The notes beneath the pieces were generated by a model, which saw only the letters and a program-made list of their open reading frames with translations, did no database searches and was not told where the DNA came from. Positions 1 through 14,000 of a stretch of 64,000 nt of DNA are shown here, piece after piece (within the stretch, counting starts at the first letter, position 1; every line of letters begins with the position of its first letter). Source of the stretch: Gnetum montanum (Eukaryota; Streptophyta; Gnetopsida; Gnetales; Gnetaceae); assembly GCA_015680685.1 (NCBI GenBank), contig MNCI01013909.1, positions 218,496-282,495 of the forward strand, read 5' to 3'. Both the position numbers and the translations under genes were made by a program.

Positions 1-584
1 CCTTGTTTGGCTCACTAGTGGTTACTTGTTAGTTCTATGAAGCCTGAAAAATGACCACCTACTCAACATGTCAACCTTTCTTGCCAACATCATTGATAAG
101 GCCATCATGTGCACTTGTGTGGATGGCTTGCTAATATGTGAGAGGGCCTTCTTGAGGCCCTCACATGAGAACAGAGAGTCCTAGAGTTCAACATCTCATT
201 AGAGAATTTGATCCTTGCCTTTTGGCACATTGACAAACTTCCTTGCATCTTTGCTAAATCCAAGTCCAACAACAAGAAATGGCAACAACTTGACAAGGGT
301 AAATCCTTTACAGCTTCATCCAAATGACATGCGACTAGGTCCGTAGTTGCAACCCTTGTGGAGTTAGTTATTGATGCAACTTCCAACCAAACCATGTTCT
401 CTTTTAATAGCCACACTTGTTTGTATCCCCACAACTTAGACATCTTGGCTCGTGACATCACTCACACTTCCATTGTCAGTTTGTCATGTTCCTTTGATTG
501 CTTGCCCACTGTTGACTCTATATTTATTAACAACTTCCCATACACTACCCATTCCTCCCTCTTGCTTGCAATGATGTCGAGAGG
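1..584. other. Unassigned 5' flank
   Basis: I recognise no gene here. A 118-codon frame is open on the minus strand (461 to 105), but its product matches no family I know. The plus strand has only a short frame. It could be a decayed repeat. A small inverted repeat, AGGGCC/GGCCCT, lies near 137-163. Confidence 0.2.
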
Positions 585-830
585 CTAATCGTAGCTTGTC
601 CCTCACATTCGCTCCTTCCTACCACATTAAGAACATTTACATCACCATTACATGAAGCTACCTATAAATGCATATACATCACCATCATATGAATCCTAAT
701 GATGGGGCTCATCGTAGCTTGTCCCTCACATCTGCTCCTTCCTACCGCGTCAACAACATATACATGACCATTACATGAAGCTACCTATAAATGCATATAA
801 ATCACCATTATATGAATCCTAATGATGGGG
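585..830 (+). repeat. Two-copy tandem repeat, 123 bp unit
   Basis: Copies 585-707 and 708-830 align without length change and differ at a limited number of positions. Both contain CGTAGCTTGTCCCTCACAT, then ACATGAAGCTACCTATAAA, and both end in CCTAATGATGGGG. The repeat lies about 0.9 kb upstream of the methyltransferase start codon. No coding sequence is evident in it. Confidence 0.85.
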
Positions 831-1640
831 CTCTTTTCCTTGTACTAGTGTTTTAAAATTTGGTGAATATTAGCTAATTTGGGAAATATTCACCACATAC
901 TTACATTGCTGAATAAAGATTATTTGTCTTAGTCTTTAGTGAATTTTCAATGAATAAATATGAATATTGGCTTAGCAGGTTTAGAGTCTACTGAATAATT
1001 TCAAATATTGGTAGATTCAAAACCATTATTTTGCATTTTAGTCTACACTCTTCCTTCTAGATCATAACCCTAGCTTATGGGAAAAGTTTTATCTTTTCGT
1101 TGAATCTTCTTGGATTTTTTATTTTTATGTTTTACAATGACCTAAAGCCACAACAAATAATTATCTAGAGGAAGGTCAATGAGGTAAGTGCATTGTGGTC
1201 GTGGAATTTAAATTCTTGCTTGGATGCATCTTTAGACTTGCATGTTTTTGACCTTTTAAAAGTAAATCCCTATTTTAAGCTTTCATTACATATGAAAATC
1301 AAGGATAAGATTTATTAAGTTTTATTATTATATGTTTTAAATATCTTTTAGATATAAATATTATTTCAAGGATAAATAACGGCCAAATCTTTATAATTAT
1401 TCAGGAATACCGAATCGATAGACCCAGGGTCCCACGCCCCGTCCTCTCCACCTAGAACATCAACGTTGGTTTTGTAATGTTGTTTATATGCTAACATAAC
1501 TACTTTTTAAGTTGTGGAAAAAAGAAAACAAAGCATAATTATTGAGTTCTGCTTCCACCAAAATTTCGTTCTCCCTCACAAGAGCAAAAGTCTTTCAGTT
1601 CGGTTCAACGCCGAAGAGGACCTTTCCGTTTTTCAGCTGC
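831..1640. other. AT-rich intergenic sequence
   Basis: No convincing open frame, RNA gene or repeat seen. The stretch is AT-rich and would form the upstream promoter region of the methyltransferase gene. Confidence 0.4.
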
Positions 1641-1652
1641 CGGTTAACATAG

Positions 1653-1660
1653 CTATAAAT
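1653..1660 (+). promoter_or_regulatory. Candidate TATA box of the methyltransferase gene
   Basis: CTATAAAT lies 71 bp upstream of the chosen ATG, which would give a 5' leader of roughly 45 nt. A second candidate, GTATAAAA, occurs at 1692. The assignment rests on motif and distance only. Confidence 0.4.
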
Positions 1661-1730
1661 GTTTTCGCTGTGGACTGCTGCAAACCTGGACGTATAAAAT
1701 GAAGTGAATTCGATCGCAGTTGTCGAGACG

Positions 1731-2023
1731 ATGGAATCCATGCCTGCATTGCTGGCCCTATCTCAACGATTCATGTATGGCAGTTGCAGAGCTGACTCTG
1801 ATTACCAGACAGCAATCGGTAATTGTTTTTGTCGAACTCCCAGAAGGCTAATCATTCACAGAAATGCAATAAAAATGAAAAACACGGCAGAGCCTGTGTT
1901 GGGTGTGGATTACATATCAAGCGTGGCAAATCCTTTTGTGAAACACCTCGTGAAGCTTCGTCGCAGTTCTTCGTATCGGCATTCCATGGGTTCTGTTCTC
2001 GTCGTTGGCTCCACCTGTTTGAG
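1731..2023 (+). CDS. Methyltransferase exon 1
   Basis: Begins with MESMPALLALSQRF and ends after GSTCL plus two bases of an Arg codon. The donor is GAG|GTTTTA. It encodes the likely targeting peptide and the start of the substrate-binding domain. Confidence 0.85.
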
Positions 2024-5000
2024 GTTTTATTCTCTTTGCTTTTCAATCGGCTTTCTAGAAAGCTTACTCCGCATTTTCAGTTCCTTTGTTTATTTCTTAA
2101 AACAGAGAGAGAAAACATTAAATCACTGTAGGGGATATTCTGTTTGCTATTTTGACCAATTCAAACTCATTTAAATTTGGTGGGGACAGAGAACATATTT
2201 TATATTTACAAGTTTCGTTGGAATTATAACAACTATGCAATGTGCTACATACAATGAAACTTCGTATTTGTTTTTAAATAAATAGTCTCTATTGTCCTTT
2301 GATGGATTACTTCATTCAGCGATGGGATTGAACCTGTCACCTAGGATTTTTATGCCATAATTCTTACCACTAGCACGTAATCGTTTACTTATAATAATGA
2401 AACTGAAACTGAACTTTTACGTGTCATCGAGACCTTTAGGATTATTCACCTTAAATATGCATATAACATGCAAATGTTGTGTATCATAGGATATTTAAGG
2501 TGATCGCAACCTTTAACTATAAAATGCTCAAAAAATGATTTTAAGTGATATGTCATTGTGGAATTAGCTTTTCATCTCAAAATCATGACTCAAATGTAGG
2601 CTAAAGGCAATCATGCTCATAAATCATCTTAAGATGCAAATTACTATTAGTCATAAATCATGTTTAAATTTTCAAACAGTGAAAACTAAAAACTCAACCG
2701 GAATGGAAGTAGCAATTTCCTTTCAGGCAATTATTCTTTTTGGTGCCTACTTTACAGCTTCCACTTCAGTCACAGAATTTGTATTGTAAAATTGTTCAAA
2801 GCTAATATTTGAACAGTTTTGGCAAGAACACTAGAACAAAAAAGAATTTGAATGGACAATAGAACAACATATAGAGACAACGAATGCTGAAGTGGCATGT
2901 TACAATATCAGACCAGAGAATGTTATCAAATAAAGGGTAAAAAGATAAGACAAGGACCGGCATTGCAAAATAGCAAGTATTCCTAAGGGTTGCAAGGGCA
3001 AGGTAAGTAGAGAACATGCTGTAGAAATAGTTAATGCCAAAATGTTAGGCCAAATGAAGGCCACATGATTGAAGGGGCCATGAAGATGCACAGTTATTTA
3101 AATAACAGTCTGCTTTGGAGGCATCTTACTTTCTTCATTATCATCGTTGCTCTTATCTCCACCATAGAACTTGACCCTCAAGGATAACTAGTGATTTGAT
3201 AGTAAGACACGGTTATCCAATACTGGGCATTTTAGTTTATAAATGTAAAATTGAGTGGGCTAGAATACATTGTCAACATGCTTCAACTATGAAAAGTTGA
3301 AAACAGGGTTAGCATGTAAGACCCTGTATTTTCAATATTATAATGCAAATTTGCAAACTCATCATTTTAATCTAAAGTAATGCGATTAATTAGATTGGCA
3401 CGTCATTATTTAGTCATACAAATAGTGCAATGATGACAAAATAGTGTATCTACTATAGAAATAATAAAGGAGAAAGACCCAAGGTAAATGATAAACTGAC
3501 TTAATTTTTCAAATCTTCTGATGTATGCATTTGGAAACTGGGCCTTTTCTAATAAATGTTTAAAATGTTCAAAAGAGTTTGTGATAAATATACCATTCCT
3601 CAAGATGAATCCCCAAGTTGTCCAAAAACACAGAATACTGTATTTACTAATTATATTTGCGAACTGCATAATCTCTCCCAGTGCTTCAGCGGGGACTATA
3701 GCCTTCACAGGGTTTTCATTTAATAAACTACCCAAATGTAATTAGTGGTAAATTAATAACAAAATAGGATTGCACAAAATTGAAATTACAATTTTTAGCA
3801 TAAACCAAGCCCTTAATTCAAAAATGATATTAATCAATCCGAGATCTTAAAATGATATTTTAAAAAATTAACATGCCAAAAGATAGGTTCCCATTAATTT
3901 GTTGCTGCTTAAAAATTTTGAAGTGCAACTAAAAATCATTTTATATCTTAGAGACCAACGAAAGAGGTTCGCATGAGTAGAAACATGCATTCAAGCACTT
4001 GTAACCAAGTCATGTGAGATTTACCTGTATTGAGTTTAGGAACATCTGCATGCGTAATTTGTGAATTTATACAAGCATTTTTCTTTTGTCATATGATGGT
4101 AAGGTGCTTGTTTCTCAAGTGGTAAGACCTGAGTTCAAGCCTAGGCACAGTCATTTGAAAGAGGTTTAGCTTTCGCACATCCACTGACCCTCTCAGGACC
4201 CTACCATGGTGAGATAAGCATTGAGCCTCTGGGTAATGATCCTTTATTTGTCTTCTGTTGTACATCTAGATTAAATATGTTGACCTGTGAGATGCAAGTC
4301 AAAAATGTTAAAGATGAGCTGTACCTCATTGACTTGCATAAGTAATAATGTGACAGTGTACATTAGGCAATGCATTTCTGATTTGCAGTCACAATTGACA
4401 TGGTACATGCAGTTTTTACTGACGACTATATTTTAAAAAGATATTCATGTTATTTGTTTTAAAGGGAGATCTCTGAATATTTACAGCAGAAGTTATCTGA
4501 GCCTGTGATCGATTATCTGTTCGTAAAAGATGGTGCTGATATGCCATCAGGGCTGCGTGGGTCTTCATGCCGCGTTGTCCATGTAAATGATAGAGTTATG
4601 CAAAAGCTTGCTGGGATTGACGAATCAGAGTCCACTGATGCTGCTGGTGTGCTGAAGCTTCCCAAGAGTTTCCTGGAATTGAAATCTTCTGAAGTTCAAG
4701 TAGGGTTCCAGATATTTCCTTCAGAACTGCACCGTCTTCTTGTTTTAGAAGGCATACAGGTATTTAATTGTGCTTCCACGTATGCTTTTGTTAGCTATGC
4801 TGCTCCAATTTTCTGTTAGTTGATATTTGCTTTCATTCACTATTTTAATCTTCCAAACTCGAATCCAATCAAAATTTCATTGTTATTGTTAGCATTCTGA
4901 AGGCTTCAAATAGCAAGTGCATGTTTTCCATAAACTTCTATATTGGTTTGCAAGTGCTTTTGATTTGTTTTATTAAAATAAATTAGTCTGTTGGAGGTTG

Positions 5001-8000
5001 GATTGTATGAAATTGCATATAACTTATGTTTTCTTAGTTTACTTTGAGAACTATAGTATGCCATGGGCTGGGTTATCTTTGATTCTCTATTATCATTTCT
5101 AGGAATCACAGATGCCTGTTTTGGATTGTTCCTTTGTATATGTATTTATCCATGATTTCTCTACTTCACTTACCAGATAACTTTTTGTAGAAATAGATTA
5201 TATGTTTGATCTTTCAAGTACTTTCTAAAATTGTCATTTTGCTGCATTTAAATTGGAAATTTAACTTTATTACACTGATATTAGAATCACATTGAGGCGA
5301 CAGTAAAATCTTCATATAAACTATGTGATAACTTGTCCTAACATGTTAAAGCAAACATCATAGCCAGAAACAATCTTGAAATGCCATGCATATGAACACT
5401 CAAAACATCATCATCTTAGCCTTGTCCTAATAATATGGGTTTCGCTACATGAGTTCTTGTCCACAATTTACCCCTATCAAGAGCTTGAGCAATATCTATT
5501 CAAAACTTTACAATATCTGCGTTAACTGTTTCTTCCCATTCTTTTTTGGTCTTCCTCTTCATGAGTTTCCTGGAACTGTAATGTGGTAAGCTTTTCTGAG
5601 AGGTTTATTTTCTTATATTTTTTGAACATGATCAAACCATCGAAGGATAATTTTGTTGAACTTCCAAATTGAGGTATTATGATTGTCTCACATTTCTGAA
5701 TATGCATATCTTGCTTTGATTGCTTCTGTTTTATCTTTTTGGTAGAAGTGCATTTTTATTTATTTTTTCCAAAATTTAGAGATTCAGATAGTTAATTGCT
5801 TACATGGACAGTTTCCTGGATATTTGTATAACCTGCGTGTAATGTGTTTCTGTCTTTTTGAAGAGAGAGAAACTTACAAGTACAGGATAGTGTATGGTTG
5901 TTTTTGGGTTTTCACCAAATAAAAGCCATGCTGATTTTCTATCTCATTCTGTTATATAGTCTAAGAATTTTTTCCTAAAGGCTATTTTCATCGTAACCTT
6001 TGGCAGGATCCAGGTAACTTGGGCACCTTGATACGTACTGCAGCAGCATTTCAATGGGTACATTTTTGCATATCTTCTCGTTGGAATTTAGAAATTTGAT
6101 TTTTTTGGGGGGTTTCTGTTTCTGTTAATTTTATTCTTACTGAATTTCAATCGTATGCGCAAACATTTAAATGCAATCCTCTTGTTTTCTTCCTTGACCT
6201 CAATAATCTTTTCCACTTCATCCATCAACTTATTAACCTTATTATCGGCATGGTGTTTAGATCTCTACCTCTTTTTGAAGTTAATGAAGACTATGCTTGG
6301 TCACTTCTTTTCTCCTTGTGATGATTTTCTAATCTCTTAATTTTTGATTCAACCTTAGGTTTCTACGCTATGAGGGCATCAGGTAAACAGTCGTACTGCA
6401 AAAAATTATCATCTTATCATCAACATATTCTAATGGGCTAGCTCTATCAAAGATGAAAAATGCCTAATGTAGTTATTCAACACTGTTGTTCACATTTACA
6501 AGAACAAAGGATTACAAGAACAAAGGATATGCGAAGTTGAGCGAATTATTGAGGAATTAAGTTTATGAATCATACTATGAAACTATAAGAGTTCTAGAGC
6601 AGCATTTTATACCCATGAATCAGTATTATCAAAAATTTGATTTGGATTTATGCCAATAGGAACCTTTGTAAAAAAAAAAAAAAAGTTCTTGAAATCAGAA
6701 TTCACTTTAATAATGTTAATCAAAATCAAGGCTATTTTAGCTATTTAGCTTGGTGGCCTATTTTAACCAAAATTAAGCAATTGACAAGTCTTCCTTAAAT
6801 CTTGTTTATTTTAATATTTGAAACGTTATATAGTATGTTATGTTATTACTAATGATTAGCAATGAGGTATTAGCGTTGTGGTATGATTCTTCATTTGGAG
6901 ATTTCCAGTTATGGGTTTAATTATAGGGAGTAGCAGCGAGTAATAATGGTTTACTTAAGTTATACAAAAGCTTTGTGTTGCCTGTATGTTGAGGGGTACA
7001 TATAGTCATCTAGTTATGGTTTTGAAAATCCTCCCTACTAATGACTTTATATGGAAGAAGTTGTATTTCCATTATTTTGAAGATGTCATTATGTCTAAGG
7101 GTACATATGGTCATCTACTAATGGTTTCAACAACCCTCCCTACTAACAATAACATGGTTCTATCAACAAGCATGTTGCTTTATATGGAAGAAGTTGCAAG
7201 TTTAATTATGTTGGAGATGTCATTATGCTATTATTTTTGTTTGCATAAACCTTTTTTGATTTTCTTTGAACTAGTTGTTATATGATTTATATTTTCTCTT
7301 GGTTTTTTTCCTTTGTGCTAACAATGATTTTAGAAGTTTATTTTTTCAACTTTTTAAATTTAAAATAAATTTTTATTGTTTAAAATTAATTATTACAAAC
7401 TACATTTCAACGAGTTTCTAATCTTTGAGAATTTGATTGCAATGGATGATGAATTTAGCATGATTTGAAACATACTGAGAAAAGGGGGAAACAAAATGCA
7501 AGTTACGGATGGTACAAATTTTCATATGATTTTCATTAACTTAAGAAAAACAGATGGTTGAGTGTTTAGAGATATTATTTGGCAGGGCTTAAAAGGAAAA
7601 ACTTCCTTGATAATTATATTAAATTAATTCAAAACATGTATGAAGGAGCAATTATATAATAACTTCTGATTTCCTAGTCACAATGGATTTGCATAAATGC
7701 CCCATGCTTAGTTCATACTTCTTTACTTCTTTGTTGTTGTGATGGATGAACTAAGGAAGTACATAATCAAATCTCTTGCTGTATATTGTTTGTAGATGAT
7801 GTCTAAGTGGGTAAATCTTGACCAAATAGTACTTTTAAAATGTAAAAACAGAGATTGACTCTAGAATCAGAAAGCTTAAAAATTAGTAGAAGTTGGATAA
7901 AGTACATGGAATGTAATTTTAGGGAAGGTATGAATAATGATGAAATAACATAATAGTTCAAAACCAAAAAGTCCCTTAATGTAATCAGTTTTGTTACTGA

Positions 8001-11000
8001 GGATTAATCAGAAACTGAAATTGATGAGGATATAAGAAATATGATATAGGCAGTATAGTCAAAATGGAGACAGGTTAGTGGTGTACAATGAAATAAAATG
8101 ATATCAAGAAAATTAAAAGGAGAATTTTATAGGATAGTGATTACCCTTGCTATTTTATATGGTGCTGAATGTTAGGTTGTAAAAAAACATGGTGCTGAAT
8201 GTTAGGTTGTAAAAAAACAGCAGTGTGATAAAAATGCACATGCATCGATTGATGTTGAATGTCACAAGATGAGACAAATTTTATAATATAGATAATAGAA
8301 GAAGACTTGGAGTGGCTTTTAACATAGATGAGTTGCATGAATGGTGTCTTATACGGTTTGGTTATATTCAAGGAAGATTAGATGATGAACCTTTCAAGAA
8401 GAAGACCAATAAAAAAAACATGGAAAGAGATGGTAAGAACATATATGCAAAAAAATCGGACTTTTGGCTCTTGATAGAGGCAAATAGTGAAGAGAATTCA
8501 TATAGCCAACCACAGATTCTGGGGACAAGTCTATGATGATGAAGAAGTTTCTATGCAAATGAACTATCTCTTGTTAGCTAACCAACTATTTATTCATCTA
8601 AATAGTGTTTTTCTCCTGAAGAAATTAGAAAAATTGGGCTAGCTATCTGAATGAATTATGATCAATTTTCCTTGAATTTGAAAAAGCATCACAAGCCATT
8701 CAGCATTTATGCTAAAAATTAATTTTATAAAATAATGACTATTATCTTGGTAATGGTAATGGTCACTTCAACTACAGTTGTAATTTAGAAAAATATGAAA
8801 CTATAAACATTCATGAAATCTGAAAGCAATCATGCACTTTCTTGTTCTCCAATAGCATACAGAAGTATTTTGTAATTAATATTGCATATTTGAACAATAT
8901 TTTATCTTGAAAATCATTCCAGAAATTTCCCCAAAATATAATTGAACTTTTTGATGGGAATTATTATTTGCAAGAGTCCAACTACTTTGTAACCTGGACT
9001 TTGTTTTAAATCAATTCTCAATGAATCAATTTGAAATTTTTTGATTTGAAAAATCTTAAAAATTCTCTTGGCCAAATAATAGATATATATCATAGATATA
9101 TAGCTAAACTAATATTTGTGACTATTTTGAACTATAGAGGCATCAAGCTTATGACTGATATTGATGAGTCATGTTTTGGTCAGGCTCTGATATCGGATAT
9201 CCAATATTGGAGCCGCATTATTGGGTATCCAATATCGGGGCACAACCTTTGATGTCGAGGATCCAATATTGCCTCATCCGTGCTAGCCTATAAATACAAC
9301 ACTTGGGTGCACGGTTTTAGAGAGATAGACCTAGGTAGTTGAAAAGTAACGAAATTCTATTAGTTTGTTTCTAGTGCCTGCCCACAGTGTGATGTTAAGT
9401 GATTGTATGACATCCTTATTTGAATGTGACGTACTTGGACACATTACATGCTAGGCAATAAAGATCAAGATTACTTTCATCATTGCAGTATCCACTTAGC
9501 TTTATTATTGTTAATTACTTAAATGCTTACTGTTTTCCTTAGTTAATGTTTATTATTTATTGCTCTTTATTGTTTCTGTCATTAAGCGGAATGCGTACGA
9601 CTAATCGCAAGTGCTTAAGTGTAATTACTTGGTAACCCAGTAGTGTTATCATTTGGTACGCCTAGTAACGGTATGCTTGGTAATCCTAGTAGTAGTTGCA
9701 TGAAGTTCAAGGCTTGTATGGAAGGTTAGGAATAGATACTCATCACATGTAGGCTAGTTTAGACTTTACTTTCCATTGTTAATTAGATTAAATAATTAAT
9801 TTTTGTATTATTGTTAGGAGTAGCATAAGGCTGCAATAACATCAATTATCATATGCCTCACTTTGGACTAAACCATACATGACAAAGTTACCAATAGTCC
9901 AAGTAAGAAGTCAACAAATCGCGATCAAGACATAATGATCTAGATGCCACAACTAGTCCCATCCACGGAATTTGACTAGATCATGCGTGAATGCTTGTGA
10001 TTCATATGGTTGGGCATAAGGGTTTCCTGCCTCACATCATTGGTGCCGTTGTTGGGGATGGTGCTAGTTATCTAGATTAGTTATATTATACACAATCACG
10101 ATAAATGCATTAATGATTTATCTTTTAGAAAATATTGAGTCACACATCATTAACTAACAACAATGTCTCTTTCACATGGAAAGTGATAATGCATTGTAGG
10201 AAGAGAACATTCATTGGAGAACTAATGAGATATATATTGAAGAAAATTGAAGTGACCAACCTCATGCAAGGGTTTCATGTGTTCATGACCACCCTTACTA
10301 CACTCAAGGACTACATTCACCTAAGGTAGACAATCCTAGAGGAGATGGAATAAGTCCTATATCAAGGAGGGCCTCAAGGCCTAGGACCTCCTCAAAACCT
10401 AGAAATCATAAATCAAGGGACCATGGGAAGAGCTATAGAAGCCATGGTAATTCTCCCAGTGTCTCATCTTCCTCTTTCTCTTCAATGTTTAGTTTTAATG
10501 AAGATGAACGTAGGTATAGAGATAGAGCTCCACTATGGGGTCGAGATGAAGATAGAAATAGAAACTAAGGGCAAAATCAAAGACATCAAAATGAGCATAG
10601 AAAAGATCATTACAATTAGACAAATAGAAATAGAAATTTTCACCACGACATGTTTGATGATGGTGAACCCTTGTTGGCCACTAAGAGCATGACACATATT
10701 ACAAAGGTAGTTAAAATACCCCATAGGCATTGAAGGAAAAGTTGCATCAAAANTACAAAGGTAGTTAAAATACCCCATAGGCATTGAAGGAAAAGTTGCA
10801 TCAAAAGGCTTGATATGAATAACATCCCTAAATTTGCAGGAGGCTATAATTCTGGTCTACAACATCATTTACAAGCCTTCCATGATGCGTGCGTTTTACA
10901 AAACATTGAAAGTGAGTGGAAAAAGCTTAAGCTCTTTCCTTGGACACTAGTAGACAAAGTTGAAGTGTGGTATAGATTGTTGAAACCAAAGTCAATTCAT

Positions 11001-14000
11001 CGGTGGTCCACAATGTTGGAACTCTTCAATGAGAAATACCAAACCTATGCGAGGGTGTCCAACCTAAGGAAACGAATCCAAGGATGAAAACAAGAACAAC
11101 CTGAACCCTTGGATATGGCCCTAGATAGATACTATTCTCTATTGTATAGATGTCTAGGCCATGGTTTCTCTCATGAAGAGCAACTTTTCCACATCATAGA
11201 TGGGCTTCGTAGTCAAATGAGAGACACCCTTGGGATTTATGCCTAAGGTCGGTTATACAAATTAAAAGTCCATCAGATACAAAGGCTAATTGAGTGGGTG
11301 GCAAAAGAAGAAGGAGAGCTATGTAAACGAGAGAATGTTGAAGAATATCATTGGGACCCAACTCTTCAAAAGAAGAGGATTCATCTTTATGATAAGGAAA
11401 AAGAGGCAACCCTCAATGAGGTGATTTCACAACAAACCTTGCCAATGCAACAGTCTATTGCTGAACTTCAAGCAAGGCTAGATAAGATGTCGGAATGGAT
11501 AAATGAGAAAGTTACAACTTGCGTAGAAATTGTAGAGGAGAGAGTAACGCAAAACAAATCAAATGATCACAACAAAAGGAGGAAAAGGGACCAAGAGACA
11601 GGTAAGAATATTGATCGGCAAAAAGGGGAAATGGTTGTAGAAGAAGAGGCTATAGACTCAACCATCGAAGATGATGATGGATGTGACATCTGCCTATATG
11701 ACCATCCAAAGGGCTATTGCCTAGTTATGTTACATCTACATGATTATTGGGCTTTTGCTTTCAATCTCGAGTTTGTACAAAAGCAAATGCCTAGGAAATT
11801 ACCTTTTTCACAAGGTAATTATAGACAGTCCAACAACCAATCGTATTATCCTAGTGGGACTTTTTACCAACCTCAATATTATCATCAACTGCAGTGGCAA
11901 AACCCATAGTTGTCGGGGAGGCCATCATCAAACCAACACTATCCTTATTGTCAACCGGACCCGTTTGGATACTACGTTCAACAACCTGTTTCCCCAACTA
12001 GTTCTACTTCATCTACCTCAAATTACTACTACCACTCTCTCGAATATCATCAACTCGCAACATCTTCTATGAGATCACCACCTCACACCTCTCACCCTTC
12101 ATCATATCTTCAATATTCTCATACTCACCTCCATCACATGTCACAGTTGGCAACACAAGAAGGTTTAGCACCACAACATCAACGAAAGAATGCCACTTGT
12201 GCTACGAACATACACGGAAATGATAATGCTAGTAGATCTCCGCCACAATCTCAGAAACATCCTTTCTTTAGGAAAGTTCCCATGTGTGAGCACAACACTC
12301 GTGGACCTACTAACTCATCCAAACCAACACAATGCTAATCAAGTGCAACACCCTTTCTTTCACAACCAGTGTCCTTCAATCCTATGCAAAGGCCAACATC
12401 CATTGTTACTTCAACACCTGACAGAAATGATGAACCTAGCATTGTGGAGAGATAGAAGAATCCATGCATCACTAATCATGATAAAGGATGTAATCATGGG
12501 CCAGACGTTTGCAAAGTTAACACAACTCCTAATCTGACCCATCGTACATTTCAAAACCAAGTGTGTGAGCAACAACCTGACTATGTAGCTGCCACTAAGC
12601 TAGAAGACACCTAGTGGCTTGAAAATGAAAATCTAACATTGTTTCACAAATGTATGGAGCCTACCTGCCCACTTATTAATTTTGTTATGGTCAAAAGCTT
12701 AGTTGTGGGGGAGATGTCCCATCCTAAAATCAAGAATTAATAAGTGTTTTTCATCTTTTTGTTTACAATTTTTTATCATTTTCTCATTTCTTGATACAAA
12801 TTTTTCCCATCCTCTTCAACTTTTTGCACACTTTGTNGAGATTATTGACAAAGGAAATAAAAACAAAGTGTGCAAAAAGTTGAAAAGGATGGGAAAAATT
12901 TGTATCAAGAAATGAGAAAATGATAAAAAATTGTAAACAAAAAGATGAAAAACACTTATTAATTCTTGATTTTAGGATGGGACATCTCCCCCACAACTAA
13001 GCTTTTGACCATAACAAAATTAATAAGTGGGCAGGTAGGCTCCATACATTTGTGAAACAATGTTAGATTTTCATTTTCAAGCCANGGATTCATAATGCTT
13101 ACTTGCTTGTGTGGAAAACTTGTGCCAAATTTTTAAAATTTGCTATTGCCCGAAAGGTATTATAAGGGTAAGAATGTTGAAAAACTTAAGCTTTTTAATG
13201 AACAATTAGTTGTCTGCATGCTAGAACCCTTTAATTAACACCCCTAAAGAATCATAATCATCATTATAAGCCATACATAAGGGAAAAGAAGTCAATTGTG
13301 AAGGGTTATAAAAGAAGTTAACACTTTTTGGGGCATTTTTCTTGAAATTTTTTTGACCCTACAATCACATGAACTAAGAACTTAATGAAACTAAGGACAT
13401 GAGTAAGGTATAAACGTATTGATGATAAATGAAAAACACCTTAGTAATCTAGAATCCTTGATTGATTGTAGATGGCCCCAAAAAGCGGGGGACAAGGAGG
13501 ACCTTTGCAAGGTGCAAGCAAACGCCCGAGGGGTGGTAGAGGCTAACTAGGAGAACAAGGCCCACTAGCTGAGCATGACGAATAGGAGGCTCAATCATTT
13601 AGCATTCATCAAGAGGCCCCTGTTACATGATAGTTTGTCCAGGCGAAGGTTGCAGAACCACAGGCTCAAGCGCAGGGACAACGCCACACGTTTTTCCAAG
13701 AATGCCTCCAAGCCATCTAGGAGTGATTCATGTTGACCACGATCATCGTGGAAATGAACTTCAGGCCATTCATGGAATTTTTCCTTGGGGTGGTTAGAAC
13801 TTAGCTTTAGGCATTACCTTTATGGCACATCCTTTCTGAAAGTGGTGAATGGTACCTTGGTGAGACGTACCAATTTTGGCACAATAAAGAGGAGGGTACC
13901 ATCGTCAACATTGGTGGAATCTCTATTTCTTACTCAATCAAGGCCATTGTAGAAGCTTTGAACATACCCAATGTGGGGGCCAAAGTAGCACACCTATCCA

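Larger units (their letters stand above)
2024..4464 (+). other. Intron 1 (2.4 kb)
   Basis: GT...AG intron interrupting an Arg codon (AG|G). AT-rich. It contains two SINE-like heads, annotated separately; I see nothing else coding in it. Confidence 0.75.

Noticed and set aside
105-461. Minus-strand 118-codon frame as a real gene
   Set aside because: No recognisable domain, no nearby promoter and no neighbour to support it; kept only as an unassigned flank.
1514-1702. 62-codon frame upstream of the methyltransferase start
   Set aside because: It overlaps the presumed TATA box and leader, ends before the gene, and matches no family.
6986-7285. 99-codon plus-strand frame in intron 3
   Set aside because: It spans an imperfect tandem duplication and is explained by it; no homology recognised.
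12703-12996. Two nearly identical 70-codon frames on opposite strands
   Set aside because: They are mirror images produced by the 222-bp inverted repeat and span an N.
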